Below, in pieces: positions 16,743-25,688 of a stretch of 64,000 nt of DNA. Numbering within the stretch: the stretch's first letter is position 1; each line of letters begins with the position of its first letter. Both the position numbers and the translations under genes were made by a program. The notes under the pieces are model-generated. The model worked only from the letters and a program-made list of their open reading frames with translations. It was not told the origin of the DNA and ran no database searches. Source of the stretch: Calothrix sp. 336/3 (lineage in GTDB: Bacteria > Cyanobacteriota > Cyanobacteriia > Cyanobacteriales > Nostocaceae); the NCBI RefSeq assembly GCF_000734895.2, contig NZ_CP011382.1, positions 3,388,700 through 3,452,699 on the forward strand. The letters run 5' to 3'.

Positions 16743-17227
16743 TTACTTAGTTAAAAGTATTAAGTTACAAAAGGTACGGTTATGTATTCTTTCACTGCAA
16801 TGGATTGATGCTCAGTCAATTCGACATAATCGACATAATCAACATAATGTTTATGCACCGCACCCTGATAATTCCTGAAAGATTAGCCACGATTTTAGCA
16901 AAGTATATCAGGGGACAGGTAAGAGGGAATAGGGGGAGAAAGTAGGGAATGAAGAGAAAATCACTAAGTAGCCAGGTTTAATCAAAGGTAGGATGTGTCA
17001 GGCGTAGCCGTAACGCATCAAAGTCTTCTTCTCCATGGGTTATGCTTTGCTAGCCCATTCTACAAAGGTTTTATATTTAATTGCACCTTCCTACTTATTA
17101 CCCTTCCCTTAACCCTTTAACCTTAACCGCGAACTCTGCAAAAATTCTAACCTGTTGCTAAAGCTGTTTTGACTACCTGACAAAGGACAAAGTTCCCATT
17201 TCCCGATTTCAGAAACCCGCTTTCTGA
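16743..17227. other. Intergenic region with short repeats
   Basis: About 485 bp. It contains three near-identical tandem 9-mers (CGACATAAT, CGACATAAT, CAACATAAT at 16822-16848), which lie just upstream of the 16742 start and could be regulator sites. A GGCGTAGCCGTAACGCATC interspersed repeat is near 17000. No gene is seen. Confidence 0.45.
16822..16848. repeat. Three tandem 9-bp repeats upstream of the secreted protein gene
   Basis: CGACATAAT twice, then CAACATAAT, about 80 bp upstream of the minus-strand gene at 16742. One helical turn is about 10 bp, so these could be phased binding sites, but they could also be simple slippage repeats. Confidence 0.5.
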
Positions 17228-18724
17228 CTACCTTACGGATAAAGCTTCGCTAAAGCGTCGAGTCACAGGTTCCATGATAAATGTCAATACCGACTTCTTG
17301 CGAGTCACAATTTCCCCATTGGCGACCATGCCTGGTGTAAATTGCACTTCCTTACCTCGTACAACTACGGAATGCTTCTTGAGCTTAATCCGGGTGGGGA
17401 AAACCAAACCTAACTCTTTGTCAGTAATAGCGTTGGGACTTACCTGCACCACTTCACCCTCAATTGTGCCAAACTCCTGAAAAGGAAATGTTGCCATTTT
17501 GACTTTAGTTCTCATGCCCTCACGGATGAACCCAATGTCACGGTTAAGGACTTTGACTTCTAGCATGAGTTCTTCGCCATCAGGCAAGATTGATAATAGT
17601 TCTTCCCCGGCTTGAATTGGTCCTTTTGTGGCTTTAACTCGGTAAATTGTCCCAGCTACTGGGGCTTCGATGGTTTCTAATTGCCGTTGTTTTTGCGCTT
17701 GTTCGAGTTGCCCTTGAATGGTTGTCAAGTCTTCCTTACGCTTATTCATCTGGGTGATAATGTCGCTGCGACGTTCCGAGAGAATGCGTTCGGCTTGGTT
17801 TTTGGCGGAGAGGTATGCTGCTTGGGCTTGGCGAATTTCTTGGATTTGGGCTGCGATATCCTTTTCGTAGGATGTGACTTTATCCTGAGCTTCGGTGATT
17901 TTGTTCTGAGAATTCACAATATCATCTTTGGCTCTGGTGAGTTCTGCATTGGCGCGGTTGAGTCTATCCTGGGCTTCCAGATAGTCTACACGGGGAACGG
18001 CACCGGAACCTTGGAGAGAGCGTAGAGCAGTTTCTCGACTTTGGGCGATCGCCAAGTTTTTCTCATATTTTCCCTGGAGATTTTGGGAATTTGCTAAGTT
18101 AGCTTGGGCGTTGGTGAAGCTAATTTTGGCGTTTGCCAAGTTTTCTTGCAGACGGGTTAAACGGACTTTAGCTTGATTAATCAGTGCTGCTTGGCGGTTT
18201 GCCTCTGCTTCTGCTGCTGCTTGTTTGCTGCGGTAATCCTGTAAGCGGGCATTTAATAATTCATCTTGAAGTTCCGTACCGGCGCTGGTTGCTCCTGTGC
18301 GCTCCGCATCTAAACGGCGAATATCTTCTTGAATTAATTTGCTGGATTTAGTTAACCGAGCAACATCGGTTTGTTGTAATTCGGGATCTCGTTCGACGAT
18401 GATTTGCCCCTTTTTGACGCGATCGCCTTCCTTCGCCAGTACCTTTAAAATTGTGCCATTTCCGAGGGCAGTGACTGGACGTACCTGGGAAGTGGGAATC
18501 AATTCACCGCCAGCAGTGGCGACTTCCTCTATTTCTGAAAAATATGCCCAGGCGATCGCCCCAAATACCAAGGCGCTGATAGTGCCTGCTAATAATCTTG
18601 TATATAAAGGTGGTAACTCCTGAACTGCTTTCCCTAATTCATAGGATAATTGCTCATCTGGGCGGGCAAATTTTTGTTTTGTCTGCCGAGCCTGAGCTGC
18701 ATTTGCTGATAAGGAATATCTCAT
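17228..18724 (-). CDS. HlyD-family membrane fusion protein (full length)
   Basis: 498 aa. A cytoplasmic N-terminus of about 45 residues precedes one membrane segment (LLAGTISALVFGAIAWAYF, about 45-63). The lipoyl half-motif (NGTILKVLAKEGDRVKKGQIIVE), a long coiled coil (about 120-340, rich in Ala, Gln, Glu), the second lipoyl half (IEAPVAGTIYRVKATKGP) and the C-terminal beta domain (MRTKVKMATFPFQEFGTIEGEVVQVSPNA) follow. Such proteins bridge an inner-membrane ABC exporter to a TolC-type channel in type I secretion. No ABC gene is adjacent on its strand. The only nearby exporter is the C39 transporter 2.5 kb away on the other strand, which has just a reduced HlyD of its own, so a functional link is possible but unproven. 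Confidence 0.9.
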   Translation of the reverse strand: MRYSLSANAAQARQTKQKFARPDEQLSYELGKAVQELPPLYTRLLAGTISALVFGAIAWAYFSEIEEVATAGGELIPTSQVRPVTALGNGTILKVLAKEGDRVKKGQIIVERDPELQQTDVARLTKSSKLIQEDIRRLDAERTGATSAGTELQDELLNARLQDYRSKQAAAEAEANRQAALINQAKVRLTRLQENLANAKISFTNAQANLANSQNLQGKYEKNLAIAQSRETALRSLQGSGAVPRVDYLEAQDRLNRANAELTRAKDDIVNSQNKITEAQDKVTSYEKDIAAQIQEIRQAQAAYLSAKNQAERILSERRSDIITQMNKRKEDLTTIQGQLEQAQKQRQLETIEAPVAGTIYRVKATKGPIQAGEELLSILPDGEELMLEVKVLNRDIGFIREGMRTKVKMATFPFQEFGTIEGEVVQVSPNAITDKELGLVFPTRIKLKKHSVVVRGKEVQFTPGMVANGEIVTRKKSVLTFIMEPVTRRFSEALSVR

Positions 18725-18900
18725 AGGGTTTGATTTGGGAGATTTGACTCGTAAGTATTAATAGACTCAGTTGCCGAAATGCTTCCATTGGTTGGGGCAA
18801 TATTACTCACAAGTGATTTGTGATATTAAACTAAAAACACAGAAAATTGTGTACTTTTAACCACTTCTCTCCCAATATATTCCATGCTCTGATAATTGAA

Positions 18901-18929
18901 ATTCCCGACTTGTGCTAAAAGCCGGGAAT
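18901..18929 (-). terminator. Terminator hairpin after ilvD
   Basis: ATTCCCG-A-CTT and AAG-C-CGGGAAT form a long stem (18901-18929), 9 bp past the ilvD stop. On the minus strand it is followed by TTTCAATT. It is probably the ilvD terminator. Confidence 0.6.
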
Positions 18930-18938
18930 CAAGAACCT

Positions 18939-20654
18939 CTAACTAAACAAATCCAAATCAGTTACCGCACCCAAACTGCTGGAAGAAACCAGCTTGGCAT
19001 ACTTTGCTAACACACCCTTACTATAACGGGGGGGACGGGGTTGCCACTTAGCACGACGTTGGGCAAGTTCCTCCTCGGAGATATTCAGTTGGAGCAACCG
19101 CCCAGGAGCATCAATCGTAATACTATCTCCTTCCTCTACTAGAGCGATCGCCCCTCCTACTGCGGCTTCGGGAGCAACGTGTCCCACCACCATACCGTAG
19201 GTTCCCCCGGAAAAACGACCATCGGTAATTAATCCTACCGAGTCGCCCAATCCTGCCCCGATAATTGCGGAGGTGGGAGCTAGCATTTCCCGCATTCCTG
19301 GACCGCCCTTGGGTCCCTCGTAACGAATGACTAACACGTCTCCGGGCTGGATTTTACCCGCCAGAATCGCATCTAAGCTTTCTTCTTCTGATTCAAATAC
19401 CCGTGCCGGTCCAGTAATTTTCGGCAGTTTTACACCTGTAATTTTTGCTACTGCGCCTTCCTCCGCCAAGTTGCCCTTGAGGATTGCCAGGTGTCCCTGG
19501 GCATACATGGGATTATTCCAAGGACGAATCACATCTTGGTCGGGTGATGGCTCTGAGGGCACATCTGCAAGAACCTCAGCAATGGTTTGTCCTGTGATGG
19601 TGAGGCAGTCACCGTGTAATAAACCATGGTCTAGTAACATTTTCATGACTAAGGGTACACCTCCGGCTCGGTGTAAATCCGTAGCTACATAGCGACCACT
19701 AGGCTTCAAATCACACAATACTGGCACACGGGCACGGATAGTTTCAAAGTCATCTAGACATAATTCCACACCTGCGGCGCGGGCGATCGCCAGGAAATGT
19801 AAAACCGCGTTGGTTGAGCCACCCACTGCCATAATTACTGAAATGGCGTTTTCAATGGATTTGCGGGTGATGATATCGCGGGGTAAAAGTTGTTTGCGAA
19901 TGGCTTCCACCAAAACTTTACCGGATTTTTCAGCGCTCTCGGCTTTTTCGGCATCCTCAGCCGCCATTGTAGAAGAATAGGGTAAACTCATCCCCATAGC
20001 TTCAAAGGCTGAAGACATGGTATTTGCTGTATACATTCCCCCACAGGAACCTGCCCCAGGGCAAGCGCGACGCTCAATTTCTAAAAGTTCATTGTCATCC
20101 ATTTTGCCGGCTTTGTAAGCACCCACCGCTTCAAAAGCGCTGACAACGGTTAAATCACATTCTCGGTAGCTACCAGGCTTGATTGTACCGCCATAGACAA
20201 AAATCGCTGGGATATTCATCCGAGCGATCGCAATCATCGAACCTGGCATATTTTTATCACAGCCGCCGATGGTTAAGACTCCATCCATACTTTCGCCATT
20301 ACAAGCGGTTTCGATGGAATCGGCAATGACTTCCCTGGAAACGAGGGAATATTTCATCCCCTCAGTACCCATGGAAATCCCATCACTGACAGTAATTGTG
20401 CCAAATACCTGAGGCATTCCCCCACCATGGCGAATACCCAATTCTGCCCGTTCTGCCAAGGAGTTTAACCCCATATTACAGGGAGTTATAGTGCTGTAAG
20501 CATTAGCCACACCCACAATGGCTTTATTAAAATCATCATCTCCAAAACCCGTAGCACGTAACATGGCACGGTTAGGCGATCGCTGTACCCCTTGGGTAAT
20601 CGATTTACTGCGGAAATTCTCTGACATCTGATTTAACTCAGCACCATTTTTCAT
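18939..20654 (-). CDS. ilvD: Dihydroxy-acid dehydratase
   Basis: 571 aa. IlvD removes water from 2,3-dihydroxyisovalerate and its isoleucine analogue to give the 2-keto acids, the third common step of valine and isoleucine synthesis in the cytoplasm. Fe-S cluster Cys regions are visible: [10 protein letters not shown], and [16 protein letters not shown], which is also an IlvD/Edd signature. The later [11 protein letters not shown] and [14 protein letters not shown] motifs are present, and the length is standard. The start at 20654 adds nine residues before [13 protein letters not shown], which could also be the true start (20627). The pentapeptide gene lies 114 bp upstream on the same strand, and a terminator follows the stop. 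Confidence 0.96.
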   Translation of the reverse strand: MKNGAELNQMSENFRSKSITQGVQRSPNRAMLRATGFGDDDFNKAIVGVANAYSTITPCNMGLNSLAERAELGIRHGGGMPQVFGTITVSDGISMGTEGMKYSLVSREVIADSIETACNGESMDGVLTIGGCDKNMPGSMIAIARMNIPAIFVYGGTIKPGSYRECDLTVVSAFEAVGAYKAGKMDDNELLEIERRACPGAGSCGGMYTANTMSSAFEAMGMSLPYSSTMAAEDAEKAESAEKSGKVLVEAIRKQLLPRDIITRKSIENAISVIMAVGGSTNAVLHFLAIARAAGVELCLDDFETIRARVPVLCDLKPSGRYVATDLHRAGGVPLVMKMLLDHGLLHGDCLTITGQTIAEVLADVPSEPSPDQDVIRPWNNPMYAQGHLAILKGNLAEEGAVAKITGVKLPKITGPARVFESEEESLDAILAGKIQPGDVLVIRYEGPKGGPGMREMLAPTSAIIGAGLGDSVGLITDGRFSGGTYGMVVGHVAPEAAVGGAIALVEEGDSITIDAPGRLLQLNISEEELAQRRAKWQPRPPRYSKGVLAKYAKLVSSSSLGAVTDLDLFS

Positions 20655-20768
20655 GCTGTCGGTGCTTTCCCTCTCTGATTATTTCAAGATATCAGAAGTT
20701 GTTATTTGTTATTTCTAGGATTTGTGGTTTTTGGGAATACTTCAGCACTTCAAACTCACCATGGCAGA

Positions 20769-21188
20769 CTATTCGTGAATGCCTCCATCTGGCATAATTG
20801 CCCCTTGGAGCAAGGTACCAGTCATATAGGCTCCATACAAATTTGCCTGCTGTAGGCTGGCGGCAGTAAAATCAGCGTCGATTAAATCTGCCATTTTCAG
20901 CTTGGCACTATCGAGTTTAGCCCCTGTCAGCTTGGCTTCAAACAAATTTGCCCCATTCAATACTGCATCCTGCAAATTGGCTCCGGTGAGATTGGCTCTG
21001 ACTAGGGATGCTTCCTGTAGGTTCACACCTTCAAGATTCGCTCTACTCAAATCAGCCTCACTCAGGGAAGCTCCCTGAAAGTTTGCGCCACTTAAGTCAA
21101 CTCCATGTAAACATAAACCAATCAGTTTTGCGCCTTTAAAGTTTCTCTCTCCTGATTGATATCGCTTTAACAATTCCTTTGCTTCCAT
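20769..21188 (-). CDS. Pentapeptide-repeat protein
   Basis: 139 aa. After a short helix (MEAKELLKRYQSGERNF), almost the whole protein is A(D/N)LxX repeats: VDLSGANFQGASLSEADLSRANL and on through NLYGAYMTGTLLQGAIM, about 22 units, folding as a right-handed quadrilateral beta-helix. There is no signal peptide, so it should be cytoplasmic. It is upstream of ilvD on the same strand. Functions of such small all-repeat proteins are generally unknown; DNA mimicry is known only for a few (Qnr/MfpA). Confidence 0.85.
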   Translation of the reverse strand: MEAKELLKRYQSGERNFKGAKLIGLCLHGVDLSGANFQGASLSEADLSRANLEGVNLQEASLVRANLTGANLQDAVLNGANLFEAKLTGAKLDSAKLKMADLIDADFTAASLQQANLYGAYMTGTLLQGAIMPDGGIHE

Positions 21189-21660
21189 TGCACTCAGTTA
21201 ATGACGGCTCATTGAGTAGCGTGACTCATAGCACATAATTTATCAGTTATTTAAGTAACTTAATATTGAACTCAGAATTAGTTATGGTGTACATATTACT
21301 TCTAAATCAAATATTTTGTAGCTATCAGCACAATAAGTTAACTGTAAATTAGTAAGACATTACCATGAATTCATGTATCAAATATGGCGATTGATGGGAA
21401 AAGTGTATTTTGTAATGTTGATATTGGGAAAGAAATTAATTAATGAGTAATGAGTAATGGGTGATGAGTAATGAGTAATGAGTGATATCAATTACCTCTT
21501 GAAAACTTTGAGATTTCGGAGATAAACCTTTTCCATCATCAAAAGTGGAGTTTTGTCATAGCGACGTAAGCAATATCGGGAGTTCCCAAGTTCTCAAATT
21601 CACATCAGAGGTAATTATCTCAATGTGATTCTTTCACATCCATTTTCCCTCTCCCCTGCT
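21189..21660. other. Intergenic region with STRR repeats
   Basis: About 470 bp between two minus-strand pentapeptide genes. It holds heptanucleotide tandem repeats (21441-21486) and otherwise AT-rich sequence; no gene is seen. Confidence 0.45.
21441..21486. repeat. Heptanucleotide STRR repeat (TAATGAG type)
   Basis: Six to seven tandem 7-mers, TAATGAG/TAATGGG/TGATGAG, with small variations. These are the short tandemly repeated repetitive sequences typical of heterocystous cyanobacteria. Confidence 0.8.
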
Positions 21661-22446
21661 CTAAAAGGGTAAAAATTGTAGGAGTAAGGAACCTAAACTG
21701 CCAACGAAATTGAGGAAAGAAGGTTTTCCCGTATCCAGTTTTTCTGTATAGGGTGTTTGTAACTCCTTGAGAAAAGCTTGAGCAGTGACTAATCCATTTT
21801 GATTGTTTTGACTGGTAAATAATTTTTCTGCAATTTGCGCATCTTTAATGGCTCCCTGTCTGTCTAGGATTTGGTAGCGAGTTACACCACGGGCTAAGTA
21901 TGCGCCGGCATAATCTGGTTTAATGGCGATCGCCTGATTAAAGTAGTCAATCGCTTGTTGATGAATTCCCCTTTCTGCCGCAGTTACACCCCAAGCATAA
22001 AATTGTTCATAGTTGGCAAGTTGCAAGGGAATACCCACTGCACCCTGTAAATTGGCAGTGCTGAGATTTACCCCTGTCAAATCAGCATTTCCTAGGTAGC
22101 TGTTACGTAAATCTGTACCCATGACAATCGCTCCTGGAAGTTTGGCTCCTGTGAGGTTTGCACCAAACAAACTCGCTCCACTTAAATCTGCACCGGTTAA
22201 ATCTGCTGCACTGAGATTTGCTCTACTGAGATTTGCCCCCGTCAGATTTGCCCCCCGCAAATTAGCTCCTGCCAAATTACTAATTACTAAACCCGCACCG
22301 CTCAAGTCACAATTCTCACATTGCTTCGTGGCAAGTAATTGTCTTAGATGTTCCGGATTCGCGGCGATCGCAGGACGATACCACGTTAAAATTGTTACTA
22401 AGCTTAGACTGGAAAGGTGAGCGATCGCTAAAATTGTTTGCTTCAT
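21661..22446 (-). CDS. Exported pentapeptide-repeat protein with TPR-like tail
   Basis: 261 aa from the ATG at 22446, which places a signal-type hydrophobic stretch ([21 protein letters not shown]) at the N-terminus; a longer frame from 22491 is possible. [11 protein letters not shown] starts about 18 pentapeptide units ([22 protein letters not shown] and so on). Then follow two TPR-like helical pairs ([50 protein letters not shown]) and a hydrophobic C-terminus ([15 protein letters not shown]). Export or membrane anchoring is likely. It probably acts in protein-protein contacts; its partner is unknown. Confidence 0.8.
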   Translation of the reverse strand: MKQTILAIAHLSSLSLVTILTWYRPAIAANPEHLRQLLATKQCENCDLSGAGLVISNLAGANLRGANLTGANLSRANLSAADLTGADLSGASLFGANLTGAKLPGAIVMGTDLRNSYLGNADLTGVNLSTANLQGAVGIPLQLANYEQFYAWGVTAAERGIHQQAIDYFNQAIAIKPDYAGAYLARGVTRYQILDRQGAIKDAQIAEKLFTSQNNQNGLVTAQAFLKELQTPYTEKLDTGKPSFLNFVGSLGSLLLQFLPF

Positions 22447-22745
22447 AGATTTGAATGTGTCTGTTGATTCATCCACCAGTACCGTAGACACATTTATATC
22501 TCAGTTACAAACTTTCAGCACTAGAACCGTGGCAGATTTTCTGTCTCAATCTTTGCGTAATTTGGCTTTCATGATTATTGGTTTTTCAATTAATTGGTAA
22601 ATGAATAATCTGATCTTGATATTCCCCTTCAAAAGAATATTCGGCTAACAAAATTAATTCTTCGAGATTTTGACCTGCACTTAAATTGGGGTTTAGGATA
22701 AAAATACCAGGCATGTGGCGATTTTCAGCGATATGCTCATTTAAA

Positions 22746-22754
22746 TGTACAGGC
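22746..22754. repeat. Target site duplication, left copy
   Basis: TGTACAGGC, identical to 24195-24203; it flanks the IS element directly. Confidence 0.85.
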
Positions 22755-24194
22755 GATTCGTGACAAGTTAAGGTTTTTGAGGTTTTGTCAAGAGCAGTAT
22801 AGAGGGACTCAAAAAGCTGAGAAACTAGTAATAGTGCATCTTTTGGTTCAAAATCATGCCAACCAAAAAACCGAGAAACCCTGACCATGTTCGTCGTCGA
22901 AACACCCCACTTGCGGATAATGAAGCAATAAGCGAACACTTAAAAAATTTGCTGAGTCCAGCAATATACGCTCAAAGTGCCTATTATCGAAGCCTTGGAT
23001 TACGCGACCGTATACTTAATCTGTCATTAATGGTTGCAGCGATGTTAACTGTGATTTGGCGGCAAGTAGCATCAGTACATGAACTAACTCGAATGTTGGA
23101 GCAGGAGGAATTGTTATGGGGTAAAGCTGTTAAAGTATCACAGCAGGGGTTGTCACAGAGGTTTCTCAGTTTTCCAGCAGAACTATTTGAACGAGTGTTT
23201 CACGATTTGTTACCATTGTTGAAATCGCGTTGGCTTCTTCGCGAAAAACGAACCCTACCAGCAGCAGTCAAATATGCCAAGAAGCATTTTGTGAATATAT
23301 GGATTGCGGACGGGTCAACACTCGAAGCTTTATTTCGTAAATTAGATAGTTTAAAAGATGTTCCACAAGGTAAGTTAGCCGGCAAAATATGTACAGTGAT
23401 TGATTTGTTAACACGATTACCCGTACAAGTTTGGTTTCATACTAATCCCTTAGCACATGATACTAATTTTCTCGATGATTTAATTAATATTGCTAGTGCT
23501 AAAACCTTGCTAGTTCTCGACCGTGGCTTTTATGATTTTGGTTTTTTCTTGCGCTTGATTGCCAAACAGGTTGATTTTATTACTCGCATCAAATCAAATG
23601 CAGTATTTGATGTTGAGCGAATTTTCAGCTACGACTACACACTTCGAGACCGGATAATTTCCTTCAACACAGAGGATAAACACCAAAAAATATTACGTTT
23701 ACGTCTCATTGAAGTCAAGCAAGGCAAGACTTGGTATGCCTATGTTACTTCAGTTTTAGATCCTCAAATTCTTCCACCTTATGTCGTTGCCGATCTTTAT
23801 GCGAAACGATGGAGAATCGAAGAGGCATTTAATACTGCCAAACGCTTGCTGGGGTTAAGTTATCTCTGGACAGGTTCTGTCAATGGTGTCAAGCTTCAAG
23901 TTTGGGCAACTTGGTTATTTTATGCAGTTTTAATCGACCTTGCAGATGCTGTTGCTGATGAAATAGCCCTCCCGTTTGAACGCATTTCTTTAGAGATGAT
24001 TTTTCGTGGGCTTTACCATTTTAATCATGCTTATAACAAGGGTCGAGCAACCGATCCAGTTTTATTTTTTGCTGCTCCAGAGAACAAAAACCTTGATGTT
24101 GTTAAGACAATACGAAAAGAGCCTCAAACCCTTGACTTATCGCCTTTTCCTTTACCCTTGACAATTCCTGCTTTTCCTTAACTTGTTACTAATC
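22755..24194 (+). mobile_element. Complete IS4-type insertion sequence
   Basis: 1440 bp. The left end GATTCGTGACAAGTTAAGG and the inverted right end GATTAGTAACAAGTTAAGG match at 17 of 19 positions, and imperfect similarity continues further in (TTGTCAAG). A perfect 9-bp direct repeat flanks it. It carries one intact transposase gene ending 13 bp from the right end. Size, TIR length, duplication length and the transposase YREK motif fit the IS4 family. It inserted into a DUF5615 toxin gene. Intact ends and an open transposase frame suggest recent arrival. Confidence 0.9.
22856..24181 (+). CDS. IS4-type transposase (DDE)
   Basis: 441 aa. DDE candidates are IWIADGST (first Asp), LLVLDRGFYDFGFF (second Asp) and the Glu in the C-terminal motif LYAKRWRIEEAFNTAKRLLG, which fits Y-x2-R-x3-E-x6-K, the IS4-family YREK signature. 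This DNA transposase would cut and join the element's 19-bp ends. The frame is uninterrupted and it is the only gene in the element. Assignment to a particular IS4 subgroup would need a database comparison. Confidence 0.93.
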   Translation: MPTKKPRNPDHVRRRNTPLADNEAISEHLKNLLSPAIYAQSAYYRSLGLRDRILNLSLMVAAMLTVIWRQVASVHELTRMLEQEELLWGKAVKVSQQGLSQRFLSFPAELFERVFHDLLPLLKSRWLLREKRTLPAAVKYAKKHFVNIWIADGSTLEALFRKLDSLKDVPQGKLAGKICTVIDLLTRLPVQVWFHTNPLAHDTNFLDDLINIASAKTLLVLDRGFYDFGFFLRLIAKQVDFITRIKSNAVFDVERIFSYDYTLRDRIISFNTEDKHQKILRLRLIEVKQGKTWYAYVTSVLDPQILPPYVVADLYAKRWRIEEAFNTAKRLLGLSYLWTGSVNGVKLQVWATWLFYAVLIDLADAVADEIALPFERISLEMIFRGLYHFNHAYNKGRATDPVLFFAAPENKNLDVVKTIRKEPQTLDLSPFPLPLTIPAFP

Positions 24195-24203
24195 TGTACA
24201 GGC
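24195..24203. repeat. Target site duplication, right copy
   Basis: TGTACAGGC, identical to 22746-22754. Confidence 0.85.
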
Positions 24204-24386
24204 ATAGATTTACGATTATTTGTCACTAGAACAAAATTATATTCTTCACACCAGCAAAGAATTTCAGGATCTAAAGTTCCTTTTCTTGGGGTATCAGGTT
24301 ATCCTACAACCCAAACTACTAAATCTGGTTTTTGTCGCCGCAACTGATTAGTGTATACTGGGTCAACATTCTCGTCCATCAGATAT

Positions 24387-24725
24387 TTAAGCACCACTAC
24401 CCTGCTTTGTCGCTTCTTTTTCTTGTTTGATTTTTCGCAAGCGAACAATACCTGGAGATGGATTTAAATATTGTGCTTTGCGTTGCTGGTGTCCCCACTC
24501 CAACCAGTCAGTGATATAGTCGCTAACCGTTTCTTTGTTGTGCAAATAATAAAGAATAGTTGCGTATACTTGTTCTAAACTCAAAGATGTGTAAGTTTGG
24601 GCAATTTCTTCGGGAGTTCGAGAACGATAAATATACTCGTATAGGATTGTTTCAATTCCTATCCGTGAACCTTTGATACGAATATCATCAGGTGCTAGGA
24701 AATTGAAGTAATCTTCTAGTTGCAT
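24387..24725 (-). CDS. DUF433 antitoxin (orphaned)
   Basis: 112 aa. MQLEDYFNFLAPDDIRIKGSRIGIETILYEYIYRSRTPEEIAQTYTSLSLEQVYATILYYL is the longer form of the DUF433 antitoxin, with IRIKGSRIGIE in place of IxGTRIxV and a PEEIAxxxPxLSLEQVYAxILYYL-type helical part. The basic C-terminal tail probably contacts the toxin. The toxin gene that overlaps its 3' end is broken by a nonsense codon and an IS4-type insertion, so the antitoxin is now an orphan. It could still act in trans on related toxins or as a repressor. Confidence 0.85.
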   Translation of the reverse strand: MQLEDYFNFLAPDDIRIKGSRIGIETILYEYIYRSRTPEEIAQTYTSLSLEQVYATILYYLHNKETVSDYITDWLEWGHQQRKAQYLNPSPGIVRLRKIKQEKEATKQGSGA

Positions 24726-25126
24726 AATTTTATTTTTAGTTTATTCTGATTTTAAAACAAATATTGCTTGCTCTCAAATCAGACAACGCATACAAACCTC
24801 GAAACCGAAACCATCGTTAAATTTGACTATTCCATCTGCTGTTGAAATAGCAAAACAGGTTGAGTTAAAGCTTTATTTTGTTTGTGACGAGTTTGAGAAC
24901 CTGACAAACCTGCGGAAATACTGATAGCAAACGTGAGGGTAATCGCTAGGATGATTTTTTCCAGCACCGTCATTCCCCCTAATACTCAGTAGTCAATTCA
25001 GCACTCCACTATTTTCTCCAGTAGGATAATATTCTTTCAACAGAGGTGCTACTTAAAACTGAGAATAGATTATTTGTTCAAACCATGGCTGTGATTACCA
25101 TCACCAAGAAATGTGATTCCGTGAAT
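24726..25126. other. Intergenic region with one possible small gene
   Basis: About 400 bp upstream of the DUF433 gene; it contains only the possible 48-aa frame at 24827-24973, described separately. No repeat or RNA is recognised. Confidence 0.4.
24827..24973 (-). CDS. Possible 48-aa membrane-anchored small protein
   Basis: MTVLEKIILAITLTFAISIS and then AGLSGSQTRHKQNKALTQPV, with LLFQQQME at the end. A single hydrophobic helix at residues 5-22 is followed by a polar tail, a layout common in small cyanobacterial membrane peptides. The ATG is followed by regular codon use, but the ribosome-binding site is weak (GGGGGA about 6 bp upstream). No family is recognised. It could be a real small protein or chance. 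Confidence 0.35.
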   Translation of the reverse strand: MTVLEKIILAITLTFAISISAGLSGSQTRHKQNKALTQPVLLFQQQME

Positions 25127-25672
25127 TTACGGATTTTTTTCGCTGCCAACTTTTTTAATTCCTCGCAAATTTGCCCCATCCAAGCGAGTTCCATTTAAGT
25201 TTGCCCCTGTGATGTTAGCATTTTCCAAATTTGCACCCCGTAAGTCAGCATTAGTCAGGTTGGCGTTTTCCAGGTTTGCGGCTTTGAGGTTTGCTCCACT
25301 TAAATTTGCTCCGCTCAGATTTACCCCGCTTAAGTTAGTATTAGCTAAATTCGCGCCCCCTAGGTTTGCGTCACTGAGATTTATTTGTGTTAAGTTTCTG
25401 CCCTGCCAATTCACACCACCGAGATTCTTGGCGGGTTCACGAGTGGGAATTACTACGTAATTTGGCGACTTTGATGGTATTACTTGTAGCTCAGTATCTA
25501 CGGGTGCTTCTGTGGAGTTAGGGATGGATGGACTTGATATCTCAGTGCTGGTATTTCGGGGCTGCTCAACACTTCTTAATACTAAGTATACAACGACACC
25601 CACTAACAAAGTTGCTCCTGTGAGAACAGCAGCAAGGGTGAAAATTAAACCTTGACGCTTTTGTGGGTGCAT
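25127..25672 (-). CDS. Membrane-anchored pentapeptide-repeat protein
   Basis: 181 aa from the ATG at 25672, which starts 16 bp after the lipid kinase stop; a TTG at 25705 would overlap that gene by 17 bp. One membrane segment (GLIFTLAAVLTGATLLVGVVVYLVL) is followed by a Ser/Thr/Pro-rich linker and then about 16 pentapeptide units (LGGVNWQGRNLTQINLSDANL to NGTRLDGANLRG). The repeat domain probably faces the periplasm. It is co-directional with the lipid kinase and probably in one operon. Function unknown. Confidence 0.8.
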   Translation of the reverse strand: MHPQKRQGLIFTLAAVLTGATLLVGVVVYLVLRSVEQPRNTSTEISSPSIPNSTEAPVDTELQVIPSKSPNYVVIPTREPAKNLGGVNWQGRNLTQINLSDANLGGANLANTNLSGVNLSGANLSGANLKAANLENANLTNADLRGANLENANITGANLNGTRLDGANLRGIKKVGSEKNP

Positions 25673-25688
25673 AGGGGGGACTTGTAAA

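Larger units (their letters stand above)
22586..24397 (-). pseudogene. DUF5615 PIN-like toxin gene split by an IS element
   Basis: The 5' half (24397 down to 24195) reads VVLKYLMDENVDPVYTNQL, then on to LDPEILCWCEEYNFVLVTNN and RKSMPV. The 3' half (22754 to 22586) continues HLNEHIAENRHMPGIFILNP and ends IIHLPIN. Removing the IS and one copy of the 9-bp duplication (tgtacaggc) joins the halves in frame. There is also an in-frame TAA at 24301-24299, between WVVG and PDTPRKG, so the toxin is doubly inactivated. The start overlaps the end of the DUF433 antitoxin, as in the intact pair at 7616-8222. The open frame 22586-22939, which fuses IS sequence to the toxin 3' end, is not a real gene. Confidence 0.85.

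Noticed and set aside
21441..21486. The heptanucleotide tract as a CRISPR array
   Set aside because: Units are 7 bp and contiguous with no spacers. No CRISPR repeat-spacer pattern or cas gene was seen anywhere in the window.
22586..22939. A 117-codon minus-strand frame crossing the left end of the IS
   Set aside because: It fuses antisense IS sequence to the 3' end of the split DUF5615 toxin, so it is a chimera created by the insertion.
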